A DNA stretch of 5,240 bases from the NCBI GenBank assembly GCA_002441045.1, contig DJWQ01000237.1:1-5240 (forward strand), given 5' to 3'. Positions 1-5,240 of this stretch are shown here, piece after piece. The number at the start of each line of letters is the position of its first letter. Position 1 is the stretch's first letter. Source of the stretch: Firmicutes bacterium UBA6226. GTDB taxonomy: Bacteria; Bacillota_A; Clostridia; Peptostreptococcales; Acidaminobacteraceae. Both the position numbers and the translations under genes were made by a program. The notes beneath the pieces were generated by a model. That model saw only the letters and a list, made by a program, of their open reading frames with translations, was not told the DNA's origin and ran no database searches.

Positions 1-437
1 GTAATCTCATTTAAGACATCAACAACCACTTCTTCCGCTGCGTCTTCATACATATTTATTTCATCTATGATAACTGTTTTTTCTGTTTCTATATGCTCAT
101 CGTTAAACATCGAATTACAAATCATATCTGATAATACATCAATCGCTATCGGTAAATCGGTACTTAAAGTCTTAGTGTAATAACAAGTACATTCTTTTGC
201 AGTAAAAGCATTTAGTTCACCACCAACACCATCAATTATATGTGCAATATCTCTAGCACTTCTTTTTGAAGTCCCCTTAAATAACATATGCTCAATAAAA
301 TGTGAAAGACCGTTTTCTTTAGCAGTTTCATATGACGAGCCAGTTTTAACCCATACACCGACAGATACTGATTGATAGCCATCTAGTTTTTCAAACACAA
401 TCGTTAATCCATTTTCTAATTGTAACTTTTTGTGCAA
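1..437 (-). CDS. M16-family zinc metallopeptidase, N-terminal part (runs off the left edge)
   Basis: This is the first ~145 codons of an insulinase/mitochondrial-processing-peptidase-like (M16) protein; family members of this kind are about 410-430 residues, so roughly two thirds lies outside the window. The inverted zinc motif HxxEH is visible as HFIEH at residues 46-50, followed by MLFKGT. The third zinc ligand, a Glu, lies 76 residues later in DEINMYED (Glu126), the expected spacing. The block GGELNAFTAKECTCYY (72-87) is also typical. So the catalytic site appears intact. The start is TTG at 437-435: an in-frame TAA lies at 455-453, no other start codon lies between, and AAGAGG (449-444) sits 6 nt upstream as ribosome binding site. 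The gene follows pnp, as B. subtilis mlpA (ymxG) nearly does. The physiological substrate is unknown; in B. subtilis MlpA has been linked to regulation of exoprotease production. The family call is secure, the role is not. Confidence 0.93.
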   Translation of the reverse strand, partial: MHKKLQLENGLTIVFEKLDGYQSVSVGVWVKTGSSYETAKENGLSHFIEHMLFKGTSKRSARDIAHIIDGVGGELNAFTAKECTCYYTKTLSTDLPIAIDVLSDMICNSMFNDEHIETEKTVIIDEINMYEDAAEEVVVDVLNEI

Positions 438-471
438 ATCACACCTCTTATATTATAACACATACATATCA

Positions 472-498
472 AACCCTAGGTATTAAATACCTAGGGTT
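472..498 (-). terminator. Perfect 12-bp hairpin between pnp and the M16 gene
   Basis: AACCCTAGGTAT (472-483) is perfectly complementary to ATACCTAGGGTT (487-498), with a 3-nt loop. It lies 36 nt past the pnp stop codon and 34 nt before the M16 start. In the minus-strand transcript only a short U run (UUU, partly paired) follows the stem before GAUAUG, so termination is probably weak or partial. It may instead protect the 3' end of the pnp message or be a processing site. No convincing separate promoter for the M16 gene was found, which favours read-through and co-transcription. Confidence 0.6.
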
Positions 499-534
499 CA
501 TTATCCTTCACATTAATTTGTGATTCATCTTTAC

Positions 535-2664
535 CTATTTATTGTCTTCTAGTAATACTTTTCTTGAAACATTAATTCTACCTTGATCATCAATTTCGAT
601 GATTTTAACAGTTACTTCATCTCCAATGTTAACAACATCTTCAACCTTAGCAACACGTTTGTTGTCAAGTTGTGAAATATGGCAAAGACCTTCTTTACCA
701 TGTCCTAACTCAACAAATGCACCGAATTTAAGAATTCTAGTTACTTTTCCTGTATAAACTTGACCAACCTCTGGCACTTTAACAATGCCTTGAATTTCAG
801 CAAGTGCTTTTTCACCGCTGATACCATCATTAGCAGTTATTAATACAGCACCAGTATCTTCAATGTCAATTTTAACATTGTAAGTAGAAGTAATTCTAGT
901 AATCACTTTTCCACCTGGTCCAATAACGTCTCTAATCTTATCTGGATCAATTTTGATTTGGAAGACTCTAGGCGCATATTGAGACATTTCAGCTCTTGGC
1001 GCGTTGATGACTGCGTTCATTTTTTCAAGAATATGAAGTCTACCTGTTCTAGCTTGCTCCATCGCTCTTTCAAGAAGTTCTCTGTTTAAGCCATCTACTT
1101 TTATATCCATTTGAAGTGCAGTAATACCATCTTTTGTACCTGCAACTTTAAAGTCCATATCGCCAAGTGCATCTTCCATACCTTGAATATCACTTAAGAT
1201 TTCAATCTTGCCATCTTCTTGGATCAGACCCATCGCAATACCTGCAACAGAATCCTTAATCGGTACACCAGCATCAAGAAGTGATAATGTGCTACCACAA
1301 ATACTTGCTTGAGAACTGGATCCATTACATGTAACAACTTCTGAAACCAATCGAATGGTATATGGGAAGTCAGCTTCTGAAGGAATAACAGGTAATAACG
1401 CTCTTTCGCCTAATGCACCATGACCAACTGCACGTCTATTAACTCTACTCATACCAACTTCGCCTACTGAAAAAGGAGGGAAATTGTAATGGTGCATATA
1501 ACGTTTCGTCTCTTCAAGATCTAAGCCATCTATTCTTTGCATTTCACCTAGAGCACCTAAAGTTGTAATTGTAAGCGCTTGAGTTAAACCTCTTGTAAAC
1601 AAACCAGAACCATGTGTTCTTGGTAGTAAACCTACTTCACATGAGATAGGTCTGATTTCAGTAGGAATACGACCATCCGGTCTTATGCCTTCATGAATGA
1701 TCATTTTTCTCATAGTTGTTTTTTCAATTGCCTTAAATTGACCTTTAAGGTAATCAGCACTATCTGGGTATGATTCAGCAAAGTGTTCAATAAGCTCAAT
1801 TTCTAAATCTTCCAAAGCAGCATTTCTATCATGCTTGTCTGTAATTCTAACCAATTGATTCATTTTTTCAGATAAGAAAGCTATGATAGCATCTTGGAAT
1901 TCAGTATCCACTTCTGGTAATACGATTTCAAATTTATCTTTACCGATTTCAGCAGCAATTTTATTAATGAACTTACAAATTTCCTTAATCGCATCATGAC
2001 CGTACATAATTGCACCAAGCATAACGTCTTCAGGAAGGATATCTGCACCTGCTTCAACCATTACTACTGCTTCCTCAGTACCAGCAACAACTAAATTAAG
2101 TTTTGATTTTTCTTTTTGTTCAACAGTTGGGTTGATGACGTATTCACCATCAACATAACCCACTGTAACCGCACCAGCTGGACCATCAAAAGGAATGTCA
2201 GAGATACCAAGTGCAATTGAAGCACCGTTCATAGCCACAGTATCAGGAGAACAATCTTGATCTACCGACAATACAGTTGCAACAACTTGTACTTCATTTT
2301 TAAGCCCATCTGGGAATAAAGGTCTAATTGGTCTATCAATTAGTCTAGATGTAAGAATCGCTCTTTCAGAAGGTCTACCTTCTCTTTTAATGAAACCACC
2401 TGGAATCTTTCCTACAGAATATAATTTTTCTTCAAATTCAACCGTTAATGGGAAAAAGTCTATTCCAGCTTTTGGTTTTCTAGAAGCTACTGCAGTAACC
2501 AAAACAACAGTTTCTCCATATGAAATTAAAGCTGATCCATTAGCAAGATTTGCCACTTTACCTATTTCCACTTTAAAGGGTCTTCCTGCAATTGTCGTTT
2601 CAAATGTTTTAACTTCTTTTATTTTGTCGCCACCTACTGCTTGGCAACCATTAATTTGACTCAT
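535..2664 (-). CDS. pnp: Polynucleotide phosphorylase (polyribonucleotide nucleotidyltransferase)
   Basis: PNPase is a trimeric, phosphate-dependent 3'-5' exoribonuclease that degrades mRNA in the cytoplasm, releasing nucleoside diphosphates, and can add tails in reverse. The product is 709 residues, the normal length (705-711 in B. subtilis and E. coli). Domains in order: RNase PH-like core 1 (about 20-225, with [13 protein letters not shown] at 88-100), helical linker (235-320), catalytic RNase PH core 2 (320-545), KH domain (about 568-628, with the GPGG loop at 582-585) and S1 domain (about 633-702, FGAFVEL at 647-653). Core 2 has FTRG (356-359), the phosphate-binding SSS (449-451), and Asp498 and Asp504, matching the metal-binding Asp486/Asp492 of E. 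coli. ATG at 2664 is chosen over an in-frame GTG at 2688 because AGGAGG lies just upstream of it. There are about 15 more residues than usual before the first core strand. The conserved RGPGRREIGHG segment is altered ([11 protein letters not shown], 406-416). The stop is TAG. Confidence 0.98.
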   Translation of the reverse strand: MSQINGCQAVGGDKIKEVKTFETTIAGRPFKVEIGKVANLANGSALISYGETVVLVTAVASRKPKAGIDFFPLTVEFEEKLYSVGKIPGGFIKREGRPSERAILTSRLIDRPIRPLFPDGLKNEVQVVATVLSVDQDCSPDTVAMNGASIALGISDIPFDGPAGAVTVGYVDGEYVINPTVEQKEKSKLNLVVAGTEEAVVMVEAGADILPEDVMLGAIMYGHDAIKEICKFINKIAAEIGKDKFEIVLPEVDTEFQDAIIAFLSEKMNQLVRITDKHDRNAALEDLEIELIEHFAESYPDSADYLKGQFKAIEKTTMRKMIIHEGIRPDGRIPTEIRPISCEVGLLPRTHGSGLFTRGLTQALTITTLGALGEMQRIDGLDLEETKRYMHHYNFPPFSVGEVGMSRVNRRAVGHGALGERALLPVIPSEADFPYTIRLVSEVVTCNGSSSQASICGSTLSLLDAGVPIKDSVAGIAMGLIQEDGKIEILSDIQGMEDALGDMDFKVAGTKDGITALQMDIKVDGLNRELLERAMEQARTGRLHILEKMNAVINAPRAEMSQYAPRVFQIKIDPDKIRDVIGPGGKVITRITSTYNVKIDIEDTGAVLITANDGISGEKALAEIQGIVKVPEVGQVYTGKVTRILKFGAFVELGHGKEGLCHISQLDNKRVAKVEDVVNIGDEVTVKIIEIDDQGRINVSRKVLLEDNK

Positions 2665-2668
2665 AAGG

Positions 2669-2674
2669 CCTCCT
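2669..2674 (-). promoter_or_regulatory. Ribosome binding site that fixes the pnp start
   Basis: A full AGGAGG lies 4 nt before the ATG at 2664. An in-frame GTG at 2688-2686 would add 8 residues (translation IKKIGGL in between), but it has only AAGG directly abutting it. The added residues would be encoded across the Shine-Dalgarno sequence itself. The ATG is therefore the real start. Confidence 0.88.
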
Positions 2675-2693
2675 ATTTTTTTAATCACCTTAC

Positions 2694-2773
2694 GGAATTT
2701 ATCCTACTTATTTCAAGTCAACACTCTACAAAAAGCATTCACTTCAAATAAGTAGGATTTTAAGATAAATTCC
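2694..2773 (-). promoter_or_regulatory. Long leader hairpin immediately upstream of the pnp ribosome binding site
   Basis: In the minus-strand transcript the 5' arm has GGAAUUUAUC (2773-2764) and CUACUUAUUU (2755-2746), separated by an 8-nt bulge. These pair with the contiguous 20-nt 3' arm (2713-2694). A further AAGU (2744-2741) / ACUU (2718-2715) helix extends it past a G-G mismatch, giving about 24 bp, a ~22-nt apical loop and a single large bulge. AUC/GAU is present twice on the 5' side, so the bulge can shift register. The base lies about 20 nt upstream of AGGAGG. The hairpin has no following U-tract and is far larger than a terminator. I infer a regulatory or processing structure, by analogy with the RNase III-cleaved pnp leader hairpin of E. 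coli. A small palindromic repeat element is an alternative. Confidence 0.7.
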
Positions 2774-2799
2774 ACTTAGTGTATGATTAAGTCTTCTAT

Positions 2800-2828
2800 A
2801 TTATACTAAATATCTACTTAAATATAAA
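2800..2828 (-). promoter_or_regulatory. Candidate sigma-A-type promoter for pnp
   Basis: A perfect -10 TATAAT lies at 2805-2800, with a moderate -35 TTTATA (2828-2823) after an ideal 17-bp spacer. Transcription would begin near 2793. That gives a leader of about 130 nt that starts just before the long hairpin. In this AT-rich background a TATAAT can occur by chance. Its position after the rpsO terminator and before the hairpin supports it. Confidence 0.6.
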
Positions 2829-2940
2829 GAGATATTTATCTACTGGGACTTGGCTTGTCCACTTTTCAGCATTGGAAATTCAAGTTTTCTTCACAATACC
2901 TCTTTAATATCCATCATGTGACCTGAGAAATAGAAGATAC
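2829..2940. other. Intergenic stretch with no recognised feature
   Basis: This is the middle part of the 323-nt rpsO-pnp gap, between the rpsO terminator and the candidate pnp promoter. I see no ORF beyond about 10 codons on the minus strand, no tRNA and no riboswitch family I recognise. The only local structure noted is a 4-bp GGAC/GTCC hairpin around 2845-2859. Confidence 0.55.
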
Positions 2941-2979
2941 ATAAGAATGAAATAGAGCTTGACATCTGTCAAGCTCTAT
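2941..2979 (-). terminator. rpsO: Intrinsic terminator after rpsO
   Basis: ATAGAGCTTGAC (2952-2963) pairs perfectly with GTCAAGCTCTAT (2968-2979) around a 4-nt loop. It begins 8 nt after the rpsO TAA. On the minus-strand transcript the stem is followed by UUUCAUUCUUAU, an interrupted U-tract, so termination may be incomplete. Some read-through into pnp is plausible, as at the leaky terminator between rpsO and pnp in E. coli. Confidence 0.82.
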
Positions 2980-2987
2980 CATTAAAC

Positions 2988-3254
2988 TTATTTTCTTAAG
3001 CCAAGTTCTTTAATTAATTCTCTGTACTTGTCAAGATTGTTGTTTTTTAAGTAGTTAAGAAGACTTCTTCTCTTACCAACCATTTTTAAAAGACCTCTTC
3101 TTGAGTGGTGGTCTTTTTTATGAACAGATAAATGCTCATTTAATTCGTTGATTCTTGAAGTTAAAATAGCGATTTGAACTTCTGGAGAACCAGTGTCAGT
3201 AGGATGTGTTTTGAATTTCTCAATTACTTCGAATTTTTTGTCTTTTGAAATCAT
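2988..3254 (-). CDS. rpsO: 30S ribosomal protein S15
   Basis: S15 is a primary 16S rRNA-binding protein of the small-subunit platform. It binds the three-way junction of helices 20-22 early in assembly and later contributes to a bridge with the 50S subunit. The 88-residue product has the family's usual length (88-89). Recognisable blocks are [19 protein letters not shown] (17-35) and [19 protein letters not shown] (38-56). The conserved RNA-contacting residues Thr21, Gly22, Gln27, Arg34, His41, Asp48, Ser51 and Tyr68 are all present. The ATG has an ideal AGGAGG (3265-3260) with 5-nt spacing, fitting high expression. It has its own promoter and structured leader upstream and a terminator downstream, so it is probably made mostly as a short single-gene message. 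Nothing is missing or unusual in the protein. Confidence 0.99.
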   Translation of the reverse strand: MISKDKKFEVIEKFKTHPTDTGSPEVQIAILTSRINELNEHLSVHKKDHHSRRGLLKMVGKRRSLLNYLKNNNLDKYRELIKELGLRK

Positions 3255-3283
3255 AGTTTCCTCCTAAAATTAATTATAATATG

Positions 3284-3329
3284 CCTGCAGCCTAGTAAAT
3301 CGGTGGAGTGCCGGTTAACAACGCTGAGG
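3284..3329 (-). promoter_or_regulatory. Structured rpsO leader, probable S15 autoregulatory RNA
   Basis: This segment is about 55% G+C in a strongly AT-rich intergenic region. In the minus-strand RNA, CCUCAGC (3329-3323) pairs with GCUG-C-AGG (3291-3284) through one bulged C. That encloses a hairpin with CGG (3313-3311) / CCG (3303-3301) around a 7-nt loop, extended through mismatches by GUUAA/UUUAC. A near-duplicate, GTTGTTTACC (3337-3328) and GTTGTTAACC (3322-3313), matches at 9 of 10 positions and could offer alternative pairings. S15 is known to repress its own translation through leader RNAs in several phyla, with differing structures. I infer the same here from position and structure; the sequence does not match a leader class I can name with certainty. 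Confidence 0.62.
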
Positions 3330-3343
3330 TAAACAACAAACGT

Positions 3344-3372
3344 ATTATATCACTTGTAACTACTAAAGTAAA
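3344..3372 (-). promoter_or_regulatory. Sigma-A-type promoter for rpsO with extended -10
   Basis: The -10 TATAAT (3349-3344) is preceded by TG one base further upstream (TGATATAAT), an extended -10. The -35 TTTACT (3372-3367) lies 17 bp away. The start would be around 3337-3341, giving a leader of about 80 nt that contains the folded element. The -35 begins one base after the ribF stop codon. Confidence 0.8.
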
Positions 3373-3373
3373 G

Positions 3374-4306
3374 TTATTTATCTAAACCAAAATATGCTTT
3401 CGTATTCTTTAAATCTTTGTTCATCGCTTCGATTAAATCATCTAAACTATTGAACTTTAGTTCATCTCTAAGCCTTTTTAAAAAATGAACTTCGATTATT
3501 TCGTCATAAAGTGGACGATCTATACCTAAAATATAGGTCTCTAAGTGAATCCCAGTTTGTTCAAATGTCGGATTAAAACCAACGTTTGTTACAGAAGGAT
3601 AAGTCTCACCTTTTAACACAGTTTTACTGACATATACACCTGGCTTTATCGTGCTAATATTATCTTTAATTCTTAGATTAGCAGTTGGAAAACCTAGCTT
3701 ATGCCCCACACCTTTCCCTTTAACAACAGTACCTTTTATAAAATGCTCACGGCCTAAATAATAATTGGCTTCTTCGATTTTGCCATCCGATAAAAGCTCT
3801 CTGATAAGAGAAGAAGATACTCGAACATTATTCCGCATAATTGGTTGTACAATATGGTAGGTATAACCATATTTTTCTGAAAGAGCTATAAGTAAATCGG
3901 TGTCACCTTGGGCAAATTTTCCAAATTTATAATCATAACCAACCGTTAAATGCTTCATATTTAATTTTTTAATTAGTATCTCTGAAACAAACGCTTCAGG
4001 ATCATAATTTGTTTGTTCTTTATCAAATTTTATTAAGGCTAAGTAATCAATATCAAATCTAGTAAAAATTTGAACTTTCTCATCAATATCCATTATTTTA
4101 GAAGGAACATTATCAGGAGATATTACCTCTTTTGGATGATTAGAAAATGTATAAACAAAAGATTTAAGCCCTTCGTCTCTTGCAACTTTTTTCATTTCAT
4201 TTAACACTTCAGCATGACCGATATGTAATCCGTCAAAAGTACCTAATGCAACTGAAGTAGGTTCAATACTAACATCAATTTCCTCAATTTCAAAATATAT
4301 TTTCAT
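3374..4306 (-). CDS. ribF: Bifunctional riboflavin kinase / FMN adenylyltransferase (FAD synthetase)
   Basis: RibF (RibC in B. subtilis) phosphorylates riboflavin to FMN and then adenylylates FMN to FAD in the cytoplasm. The 310-residue length is standard. The N-terminal nucleotidyltransferase domain (about 14-180) carries LGTFDGLHIGH (21-31, usually GNFDGVHxGH) and the VSSSLIRELL motif (163-172), matching the family's (S/T)SSxIR signature. The C-terminal kinase domain (about 183-307) shows GKGVGHKLGFPTANL (197-211) with the PTAN nucleotide/metal motif, GVYV (223-226), NVGFNPTF (241-248) and HLETYIL with the probable catalytic base Glu256. Both activities therefore look intact. The ATG has AGGGTG (4317-4312) with 5-nt spacing. 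It follows truB by 38 nt with no terminator or promoter seen, so the two are probably co-transcribed. No FMN riboswitch precedes it, as expected for this housekeeping location. Confidence 0.97.
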   Translation of the reverse strand: MKIYFEIEEIDVSIEPTSVALGTFDGLHIGHAEVLNEMKKVARDEGLKSFVYTFSNHPKEVISPDNVPSKIMDIDEKVQIFTRFDIDYLALIKFDKEQTNYDPEAFVSEILIKKLNMKHLTVGYDYKFGKFAQGDTDLLIALSEKYGYTYHIVQPIMRNNVRVSSSLIRELLSDGKIEEANYYLGREHFIKGTVVKGKGVGHKLGFPTANLRIKDNISTIKPGVYVSKTVLKGETYPSVTNVGFNPTFEQTGIHLETYILGIDRPLYDEIIEVHFLKRLRDELKFNSLDDLIEAMNKDLKNTKAYFGLDK

Positions 4307-4344
4307 TCTTTCACCCTATTAATTTTTACTTATGAACATAAAGT

Positions 4345-5235
4345 TTATACCTTCATGTTTTTCTTGAGTATTAGTTTCTGCGCTTCAGCTTCTCCAATTC
4401 CCCAAAAAACATCATCTATAAAAATTCTATAAAAGCCATTTTCAAGGCTTAGACTAAGTCTATTATTTAAATCCAATTTAACACCATTATTAAGTAATTC
4501 AATCATCTTTGGATTACCAACTAAATCGACCTTTGGCATAAATGACAATGCCGTTTCGATTTCAACTACCGAAGTTTCTACAGATTCAACAGTTACATCA
4601 TCTATGCAGATGGCGTCAACTAAAGAAAAAGGTTCTGACAGCGTTCGTCTAAGACTTGTCATATGCCCATAAGTACCCAGTTTGATTCCTATATCGTGAC
4701 AAAGTGTTCTTATATAGGTTCCTTTAGAACAAGTGACATCAAACGATATTGTATGATGTCTGACTTCTAAATTTTCTATCGCGTAAATAGTTCTTTTTCT
4801 AGATTCTCGTTCAATAACGATACCCTTTCGAGCAAGATCGACTAATTTTTCACCACCGACCTTTAAAGCACTGTACATCGGTGGAATTTGATCAATTTCA
4901 CCGAGAAACGAAAGTACAACCTCTTTTATTTTGGAAACATCTGGAAACTCTCCGTTGAACTGTTCTGTAACAGTGCCCCAAACGTCTTGAGTATCAGTTG
5001 CACTCCCAAGCTGCATTTCACAAGAATACGCTTTCTTTCTTTCAGTCAAATAATCGACAAGCTTAGTTGCTCTACCAATACATATTGGTAATACGCCGGT
5101 TGCCATTGGATCTAAAGTTCCCGTGTGACCTATTTTTTTTGTATTTAATCGTTTCCTCATAATTGCAACGACATCATGCGATGTCATATTTTGAGGTTTG
5201 TCGATGACGATTACACCATTAATTTCATTTGACAA
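4345..5235 (-). CDS. truB: tRNA pseudouridine(55) synthase
   Basis: TruB isomerises U55 to pseudouridine in the T-loop of almost all elongator tRNAs. The protein is about 296 residues, normal for Gram-positive TruB. It opens with INGVIVIDKPQNMTSHDVV (5-23). The catalytic motif is GHTGTLDPMATGVLPICIGR (36-55), with Asp42 as nucleophile. Further family blocks are IPPMYSALKVGGEKLVDLARKG (117-138, including Tyr121) and CSKGTYIRTLCHDIG (169-183). A C-terminal PUA-like region follows (about 234-296), ending in the basic KKNMKV. The first in-window start is TTG at 5235, with no Shine-Dalgarno visible in the 5 remaining bases. The family normally begins within a few residues of the NGV block, so either this TTG is the start or the true start lies just beyond the edge. 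It is the upstream partner of ribF, as in Firmicutes generally. Confidence 0.96.
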   Translation of the reverse strand: MSNEINGVIVIDKPQNMTSHDVVAIMRKRLNTKKIGHTGTLDPMATGVLPICIGRATKLVDYLTERKKAYSCEMQLGSATDTQDVWGTVTEQFNGEFPDVSKIKEVVLSFLGEIDQIPPMYSALKVGGEKLVDLARKGIVIERESRKRTIYAIENLEVRHHTISFDVTCSKGTYIRTLCHDIGIKLGTYGHMTSLRRTLSEPFSLVDAICIDDVTVESVETSVVEIETALSFMPKVDLVGNPKMIELLNNGVKLDLNNRLSLSLENGFYRIFIDDVFWGIGEAEAQKLILKKNMKV

Positions 5236-5240
5236 TTTAA

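Noticed and set aside
444..457. Extended -10-like TGTTATAAT upstream of the M16 gene (TATAAT at 457-452)
   Set aside because: Transcription from it would start at about 445, inside the ribosome binding site AAGAGG (449-444), and no -35 is present at 17 bp. It is not credible as the M16 promoter.
2390..2659. Open frame of 89 codons on the plus strand
   Set aside because: It lies entirely inside pnp, antisense to its most conserved N-terminal core. It has no recognisable domain and is explained as a shadow of pnp.
2665..2688. Longer pnp reading frame beginning at GTG 2688
   Set aside because: The extra codons run through the AGGAGG of the ATG at 2664, and the GTG has no spaced ribosome binding site of its own.
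2700..2720. TTGACT in the pnp leader (2721-2716) as a -35 for a second pnp promoter
   Set aside because: The only -10-like words downstream are 12-14 bp away, too close, and lie within the hairpin arm.
2665..2987. T-box or known metabolite riboswitch in the rpsO-pnp gap
   Set aside because: No T-box antiterminator signature or other riboswitch consensus I know could be recognised, and ribosomal/PNPase genes are not usual targets of these.
3266..3278. Second TATAAT (3278-3273) just upstream of rpsO
   Set aside because: No -35-like hexamer lies at the right distance (GATTTA only), and the start would fall on the Shine-Dalgarno sequence. It is probably just AT-rich leader.
4888..5091. Open frame of 67 codons on the plus strand
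   Set aside because: It lies entirely inside truB, antisense to it, has no family resemblance, and is a shadow of the truB coding sequence.
1..5240. CRISPR arrays, tRNA/rRNA genes, insertion sequences or a novel gene system
   Set aside because: No regularly spaced repeats, transposase-like frames or RNA genes were seen. All coding space is taken by five conserved housekeeping genes.

Overview
The window is an AT-rich segment from a low-GC Gram-positive (Firmicutes-type) bacterium, and every gene is on the minus strand. Reading in the direction of transcription (right to left), the order is truB, ribF, rpsO, pnp and an M16-family zinc peptidase. This is the classic Firmicute rbfA-truB-ribC/ribF-rpsO-pnp-mlpA neighbourhood. 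It lacks the polysaccharide deacetylase (ylxY) that lies between pnp and the M16 gene in Bacillus subtilis. Protein style and layout suggest a Clostridia-like organism, but I cannot fix the genus. Trp is encoded by TGG where I checked it (truB), so there is no sign of the mycoplasma code.

Layout: truB (tRNA pseudouridine-55 synthase) occupies 4345-5235, with its start at or just beyond the right edge. ribF (riboflavin kinase/FMN adenylyltransferase) follows after 38 nt, at 3374-4306. A strong extended -10 promoter overlaps the end of ribF and drives a leader of about 80 nt. That leader is markedly GC-richer than its surroundings and foldable, and it precedes rpsO (S15, 2988-3254). A 12-bp hairpin terminator follows rpsO. 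The 323-nt gap before pnp holds that terminator, about 110 nt with nothing recognised, a candidate pnp promoter, and a long imperfect hairpin (2694-2773) next to the pnp ribosome binding site. pnp (535-2664) encodes a full-length polynucleotide phosphorylase. A perfect 12-bp hairpin separates it from the M16 peptidase gene, which begins at a TTG codon (437) and runs off the left edge.

Functionally this is a translation/RNA-metabolism cluster: tRNA modification, flavin cofactor synthesis, a small-subunit ribosomal protein and the 3'-5' exoribonuclease PNPase. No new gene system is visible. The points of interest are regulatory. The rpsO leader looks like an S15 autoregulatory RNA. The rpsO-terminator-promoter-hairpin-pnp layout closely parallels the E. 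coli rpsO-pnp operon, where an RNase III-cleaved leader hairpin lets PNPase control its own synthesis. Both are inferences from structure and context.
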